Assembly: GCA_054601695.1 (NCBI GenBank)
Contig: BAAHQB010000084.1
Coordinates: 248,001 to 312,000 of the forward strand
Direction of reading: 5' to 3'
Length of the DNA: 64,000 bases
Origin: Amorphochlora amoebiformis
Taxonomy: Eukaryota > Cercozoa > Chlorarachniophyceae
The notes beneath the pieces are model-generated. The model searched no databases. It had not been told where the DNA came from and worked only from the letters and a program-made list of their open reading frames with translations. Position numbers and translations under genes: made by a program. The stretch's first letter is position 1. The number at the start of each line of letters is the position of its first letter. Shown in pieces: positions 1-64,000 of the stretch.

Positions 1-13065
<13,065 letters not shown>

Positions 13066-13422
13066 CTAACCTAACCTCATAACCGACAATGGCATGGTAT
13101 GCTATTCATTGGTTTAGCCCTCGCAAAGAGCTATGGCTACTCCGGAAGGAAAGGACTACTTTCCAAACCATATTCCCATCATTACCATGCGACGTCGTAC
13201 AGTCCCCTCAACATGAACCTCTCCAAAATGTTCAGCACAACTTAGAAAAGAACGGAAACAGACAGTTGCTTTCCCTCGTAGTGAACGGAAGGAATCTAGA
13301 CCCGATGCAGGAGAGGTGGGTGGTGTGTCTGATGCCCACACGGCACCCTCGGAACCCAAACAGGTTTTAAATTTCGCACTTTAGATCTCCATCGTGTCCG
13401 ACGTCGGGTATCTGGTCAAAAA
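13066..13422. promoter_or_regulatory. Shared 5' region between genes A and B (candidate bidirectional promoter)
   Basis: The 357 bases between the two divergent start codons contain no (AT)n run, unlike almost all flanking sequence. The position implies the 5' UTRs and promoters of both genes. The assignment is inferred from gene orientation, and no specific promoter element is claimed. Confidence 0.5.
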
Positions 13423-31818
<18,396 letters not shown>

Positions 31819-32048
31819 GAAGGTTAGGGTTAGGGTTAGGGTTACACTGATTACTCGCTTCATTGTAGACTGTCGTAGTTAGTAGCTTACCTACTCTACT
31901 GGTGAAGGCAACTTTAAGTAGGTTTGTTTGACTTCAGTGAATTCCTACATCATCTAGGCAATTCGTAAACTTGGCATGTAACTATTATTACTTGGTTGGA
32001 CATTCCATCAATATAGATAATATATATACACACATATATACACATATA

Positions 32049-32129
<81 letters not shown>

Positions 32130-33435
32130 TCTAGTGACTAGACACATCATCAGTAATGGACAAGTTTAAGTACTAGATCTAAAACTAGTTAGTGATATAC
32201 TTTAGATGATGGGTACATTTACGTGTACGTATGTACACGTACAGTACCTTACGTATACTGTTTAGACTGTAGATACTGAGAAATTAGAATACTGAGAAAA
32301 TTAGAATATGTGCGGCACGATTTTGATGTGTAAGTCAAGTGGTGTGAACAGTGGCCCATGACTTCAATAAGGTTTTCATACGTCTAGACGTACTCCAGAA
32401 CGTAGGCCATCATCTAGCTAGATCATAGTGTTAATTGTTGTGTACCAGTGTCCAGAATACTTATAAACTAGATAAACGTCCGACGGTATACGTACCATCG
32501 GTTCGTACGTACTTCATCTAGTGTATATACGTACGTATCGTCTGCCAGTGGCTAGTACGTATCGTCTGACTAGTACGTATACGTTCTGATATCAGTAGAT
32601 CATAGTATACCTACGTATAGTACGTCATCTAGTATATATACGTACGTATCGTCTGCCAGTGACTAGTACGTATCGTTTGACTAGGACGTATACGTTCTGA
32701 TATCACTAGATCATAGTATACGTGTAGAACGTGAGTCTATCGGACCGATTCGGACGTCAATGATACCGTTGATACGTACGTAAACGTATATCTGCTAGTA
32801 ATGTATCACATCGATAATGTGATGCCATATATATACTAGTATAGTATGTAGACGGTGTGTCCAGTATGCCCACATATTACATACGTACAATGCAATGCAA
32901 TGTACTGCTATGATCGTGACGGTATAGCTCAGGATCGTAACTCTAGTAACTCTAGTAACTGGCTAGACAATTAACGTTGTCACAGACTCAGTTGTATTAT
33001 ACTAGTTGAATCAGGTTATAACCAGATATATGTGCATACATAATATATATACATACATATAATACTAGATACATATATTAATTACCAGTTCATGCATACA
33101 TTGTTAAAATTCAGCTGGGGTTTTTGGACTCTTGCAATTGTGTAGTCTTTCAACTTAGCGGCTTGCGGAATTATAGTTACTGGAGGTAGAGGTAACTCAG
33201 GGGTACCTCCCTAGTCTAGCTAGTGTCTAGCCCTGGCAGTGACTGGAAAATTTACAAAACTTGGCAGTATACCACACAAGTTATTCTAACGACAACAAAC
33301 AATCGATATCCGGGACGTTTTTGAACAATATACTATACACACACACAGCTAATCAGACTTCCTATTCTTGTCGTATTGTACTCTGACCCGGCTTGTCATT
33401 GACGTTGCCCACAGCGCAGGCTTCTATCACCCTCA
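31819..33435. other. Convergent intergenic region between genes B and C
   Basis: Begins with three TTAGGG units right after the gene B stop (about 31823-31842), then CTAG/TAGT/GTACGT-rich sequence with one (AT)n run at 32056-32125. A tandem duplication of about 115 bp lies at roughly 32516-32741. No exon recognised. Confidence 0.6.
32516..32741. repeat. About 115-bp tandem duplication
   Basis: Two successive copies, each running from CATCTAGT...ACGTACGTATCGTCTGCC through GTATACGTTCTGATATCA to ATCATAGTATAC, differ at only a few positions. Confidence 0.75.
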
Positions 33436-37005
<3,570 letters not shown>

Positions 37006-37452
37006 TTCGAGTCGCGGATATTACCGCTACCCGCCTTTCTGAAGGTGCGGATTCTCTCCCTATTTCTCTCTCTCTACCCCTAACTCATCCCAAGCCCCCA
37101 ACAATTTACCATGGGCGGAAGATCATTAAAATTGCAATCCAATAGAGCTCTAACATGAACGCTGTGGCCTGAGAGTTGTGGGCGATTTAAGATTTTTTCC
37201 AAAACCCAATCCCAAAACTGCCAGATGAAGCTAATGGCTGCTTACCTAGGTGATGGGAGAAGGTTGATTCGATCCTGGGGGTTAGATATAGGATGGGATT
37301 AATGGGACGCAGACTAACAAGACCACTACACCGTCGGTACCCCTCTGAAAAAGGCGGGAAAATCTAAAACAAGAGTCCCCAACAAGTGTCCAAGCCCAAC
37401 CCTGATTATCCATCCCTAGCTCCTGTTTGTTAAGGCATGTGTTCCTCCACAG

Positions 37453-37850
37453 CGCCTTGATCCTCAATAGATCGGGTCCATTTGGTATTTCCCGCAACTT
37501 TTTTGGAACCACTGTTCTCCACCCCTGCAACCCTTCCGCACCGGCAACTCCTGCCCCAAAACCATCTACCAAAAGTAATTTAACGGCCAACATAAACATG
37601 ATAAAGTGGAAGAAGGAAGTTTTACCGGCAGCGGACGCTCTCTAAGGTTTCGTTTGCCTCAACGGGGACTGTGATTCGAAACTTTGGAGAAATCCAAGCC
37701 TCTACTTCCCGCGGCGCCGCAGAAGCGATCGAACGGGGTTTATCTTTGAGAGACATCCCCTATGATCCAGGTGGAAGCGGATTCCAGCACTGGGGAAGAC
37801 GCACAGTAGGCCCAATATCCGCCGGGATAACCAGTTGTCGCCCTGAGTAG
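37453..37850 (+). CDS. Gene D part: weakly supported coding segment, unknown product
   Basis: An open frame runs 37453-37618 (following an acceptor ending CCACAG). It would continue in phase at 37647 after a 28-nt intron, giving residues such as GTVIRNFGEIQAS and GAAEAIERGLSLRDIPYD, and stop at 37850. No start codon or upstream exon is identified. The segment sits where a plus-strand partner of gene C is expected from the alternating gene order, and the region lacks (AT)n runs. Without the tiny intron the frames are interrupted, so this could also be a decayed coding sequence. Confidence 0.25.
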
Positions 37851-38493
37851 CTTTCCTTTCTAACTGTGATACCAAATATCTCCGGGCCGATAAGATAATT
37901 CTGATGATTTAAAATGTAGGGCGTTTCGTTTTTCATGATTTCCCCCAACAATCATGTTTCAGAGGGTTTCTATCGGTCCATTGACTCTTAAATGAAGTTA
38001 AATCACCCCCCAATTAGCGTTTTTTAAATAAAGGGAGGATAGCCAATAATAATGGTTATATTATATCACTTTCTAATAATCACTCAAGTGTATAATAATA
38101 GGGAGCTTCAGAAAATAAATTTAATTGGTGACGAAAAATGTTAAACAATTCAAAACTTTATATTAAGGTGATTTTGGATCGCGCGAAATTAAAAAAAAAA
38201 GTAACTGAAAACATTAAATTTATTCGTCACGTCCTGGATTGGGTGTACCTGATTTGGTTCCGTATCGGAGTACTGATCATCAAACGTCCAACTCCGAATG
38301 AGGTCGAGATAGTCAGCGAGAGTGTCCAACATCCTAAGCGATAACCTATCCTGGCTCTCGTAAGAGTCCACACATGATTGTTGCTAGCTCACACTACATG
38401 GCTCCTAACTGAAGTTTTCACACTCGAGGTCTACGCTTTTCTCCTTGTTGTCGGAGCGGACTGAGTGGCAAACAGCCATTGGTAATTTAGTAG

Positions 38494-39024
38494 ATGCTAC
38501 TGGGGTGCACCATTCAAGGTTATAAGGCATTCGAATCATTCTACTCTGCTATGTCAGGTGCACCGCATGAATCGAATCCATTCCAAGAAGCGTTGAACAT
38601 GTCAACCGCAGCGGCTATACGTGATCTCACACCCGTTGTTAAGAAGCTGAACGCGATGAACACACGCGAGTCTAAGCTCAGTGCTGAGGGATTCTCGATA
38701 ATCCTGCGTTGGATGGCTTCATGCACCTCAGTTTCATCTGCCAGTCAGCGACCAGATCCGAGTGTGTACAACATGATGATGGGGACAACATCAGGTATGT
38801 CTGGTGGAATGGCTGTTGATCCATGGAACATTATGGCTGGCAAATCTGATGCTAAGGTTTACAAACTGAAGCCAGTGGTACACCAACCCACCCAAACAAT
38901 GAACCATCCACCACCACAACCAACAAAGCGACGCAACAAACTCAGTGGTTACGTCAAACGTGGTGATTCACAACCAACTGACACTAAGCAACGCGGATCG
39001 CGATTGCTTCCACGCAGATTCTAA
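38494..39024 (+). CDS. 176-aa ORF, unknown product, basic C-terminus
   Basis: An uninterrupted frame from ATG at 38494, directly preceded in frame by two TAG codons, to TAA at 39024. Unlike most long frames here it contains no simple repeat. The composition is protein-like: an Ala/Asn-rich N-terminal half (MSTAAAIRDLTPVVKKLNAM), a Met/Gly-rich middle (MMMGTTSGMSGGMAVDPW), a Pro/Gln stretch, and a strongly basic tail ending RLLPRRF. The lack of any intron in over 500 bases contrasts with the finely split neighbours. It could be a single-exon gene, the last exon of gene D, or a captured foreign sequence. I recognise no family. Confidence 0.42.
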   Translation: MLLGCTIQGYKAFESFYSAMSGAPHESNPFQEALNMSTAAAIRDLTPVVKKLNAMNTRESKLSAEGFSIILRWMASCTSVSSASQRPDPSVYNMMMGTTSGMSGGMAVDPWNIMAGKSDAKVYKLKPVVHQPTQTMNHPPPQPTKRRNKLSGYVKRGDSQPTDTKQRGSRLLPRRF

Positions 39025-46713
<7,689 letters not shown>

Positions 46714-46987
46714 GAAACGCCGAGATCCGAACAAGGATTTCAAAATGAGCTCAGACTCTCAGACTGCGTGCGTGGACCCGTCGCCGTGTACCCCCTCGGC
46801 TTGCGATAGCCGTTACTATTCCGTTTCAAAAAAGATAATTAGATTTTGATATCTGGATATTACAGTACAAGATATAATAATACTGTTCTTAATATCCAGA
46901 TATGTAATGTGATATATTAAATTATAAATATATGATTTATTTGGCGATTTCCACAAAAAAAATCCAACCCATCGCGGGAATTCAAGA
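46714..46987. promoter_or_regulatory. Shared 5' region between genes E and F (candidate bidirectional promoter)
   Basis: There are 274 bases between the divergent start codons of gene E (46713, minus) and gene F (46988, plus), with no long (AT)n run. Inferred from orientation. It has the same arrangement and similar size as the A/B gap. Confidence 0.45.
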
Positions 46988-55094
<8,107 letters not shown>

Positions 55095-55144
<50 letters not shown>

Positions 55145-55223
55145 TTATATATATATATATATTATATTTACATATATATTTTATGAATATTATATACATG
55201 AATATATATGTATATGTATATAT

Positions 55224-55254
<31 letters not shown>

Positions 55255-55415
55255 TATATATATAATGTATTATATATATATATATATGTATTTGCATATA
55301 TACACACAAAGACATATATATATATATATATACATATAATTATAGATGACACTGTACATGTATATTGTTATTCAGTTTATACATCATCCAGCTCATCTAC
55401 TTGCAATCTCAAAAT

Positions 55416-55463
<48 letters not shown>

Positions 55464-55472
55464 ACTACTATG

Positions 55473-55511
<39 letters not shown>

Positions 55512-55553
55512 CACACACACATACATTACATCACATACACATACACACATATA

Positions 55554-55595
<42 letters not shown>

Positions 55596-55618
55596 ACATA
55601 TATATATATATGCATATG

Positions 55619-55676
<58 letters not shown>

Positions 55677-56019
55677 GAGCGTATAATACAATATAAACAC
55701 ATTCCATGATTAGGAATAAGAAATACAATGTTGCTAAGGAATGACAACTTATGATCGAATCCGATATCGACGAGCCTAGCTCTAGTAATAATTTTAGTAC
55801 TTAACACAGTTTGCATGCGTACATCAGTGTAACAAGAAGTGTATATATCTAGTATATATACCTAGTATACATATATATATATATATATATCTTAGATATA
55901 GTCATAATAAACGACCTTAAGAACGACCTAGATCTAGTCTAGTATATTAGATGATATGTCAACTGCAATTATCTAGATTATGACTAGTATGGGTATTTTC
56001 TAGATTTTATTGCTAAATT
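55095..56019. other. Convergent intergenic region between genes F and G
   Basis: (AT)n and CA/TG runs to about 55680, then repeat-poor CTAG/TAGT-rich sequence. The CTAG-rich composition continues to about 56.6 kb across the proposed terminal exon and intron of gene G. No other exon seen. Confidence 0.5.

Positions 56020-64000
<7,981 letters not shown>

Noticed and set aside
13089-13370. 93-codon plus-strand frame just upstream of USP47
   Set aside because: No similarity to the USP47 N-terminus, and it lies in the divergent promoter interval; an in-frame stop at 13330 separates the USP47 frame.
37282-37599. 105-codon minus-strand frame
   Set aside because: Overlaps the D-region plus-strand frame, has no splice or start support, and would break the gene order; left undecided but not annotated.
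38138-38371. Overlapping frames of 60-68 codons on both strands
   Set aside because: Each is protein-like over part of its length, but neither has start, splice or family support.

Overview
This is nuclear DNA of a eukaryote. The evidence is many-exon genes with GT-AG introns, the standard genetic code inside exons (TAA, TAG and TGA all used as stops), a mitochondrial presequence, a RhoGAP domain, a USP47-type deubiquitinase and interstitial TTAGGG/CCCTAA-type arrays. The lineage cannot be fixed from the sequence. Exons are mostly 25-150 nt. Almost every intron carries long (AT)n runs, and these runs generate most of the long open frames in the window as artefacts (poly Tyr-Ile). Genes had to be read as short exons joined in phase.

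Layout: (A) about 1.05-13.07 kb, minus strand, a signal-peptide protein of unknown family with a motif resembling DUF3011. (B) 13.42-31.82 kb, plus, a 44-exon USP47-like deubiquitinase, the best supported gene. (C) 33.44-37.01 kb, minus, a probable small nuclear protein. (D) about 37.45-39.02 kb, plus, weakly supported coding sequence including a 176-codon ORF. (E) 42.00-46.71 kb, minus, a mitochondrial EthD-domain protein. (F) 46.99-55.09 kb, plus, a protein of unknown family. (G) 56.02 kb to beyond the supported exons at 63.59 kb, minus, a RhoGAP-domain protein whose 5' end is missing or outside the window.

The strands alternate strictly (-,+,-,+,-,+,-), so genes lie in head-to-head pairs. 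The divergent gaps A/B (357 bp) and E/F (274 bp) are short and free of microsatellite. The convergent gaps (31.8-33.4, 39.0-42.0, 55.1-56.0 kb, and left of A) are richer in CTAG/TAGT words and lack recognisable genes.

The most unusual signal is a recurrent pattern here called exon-edge echoes. A short piece spanning an exon-intron junction (part exon, part splice site) is copied into the adjoining intron, once or up to 13 times, with copies separated by (AT)n or other simple repeats. It is seen in at least six of the genes, at donors, at acceptors and once at a stop-codon end. In several arrays the copy farthest from the true exon is the most diverged, which suggests stepwise growth from the exon side. 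All exon models are hand-made and no search or alignment program was run.
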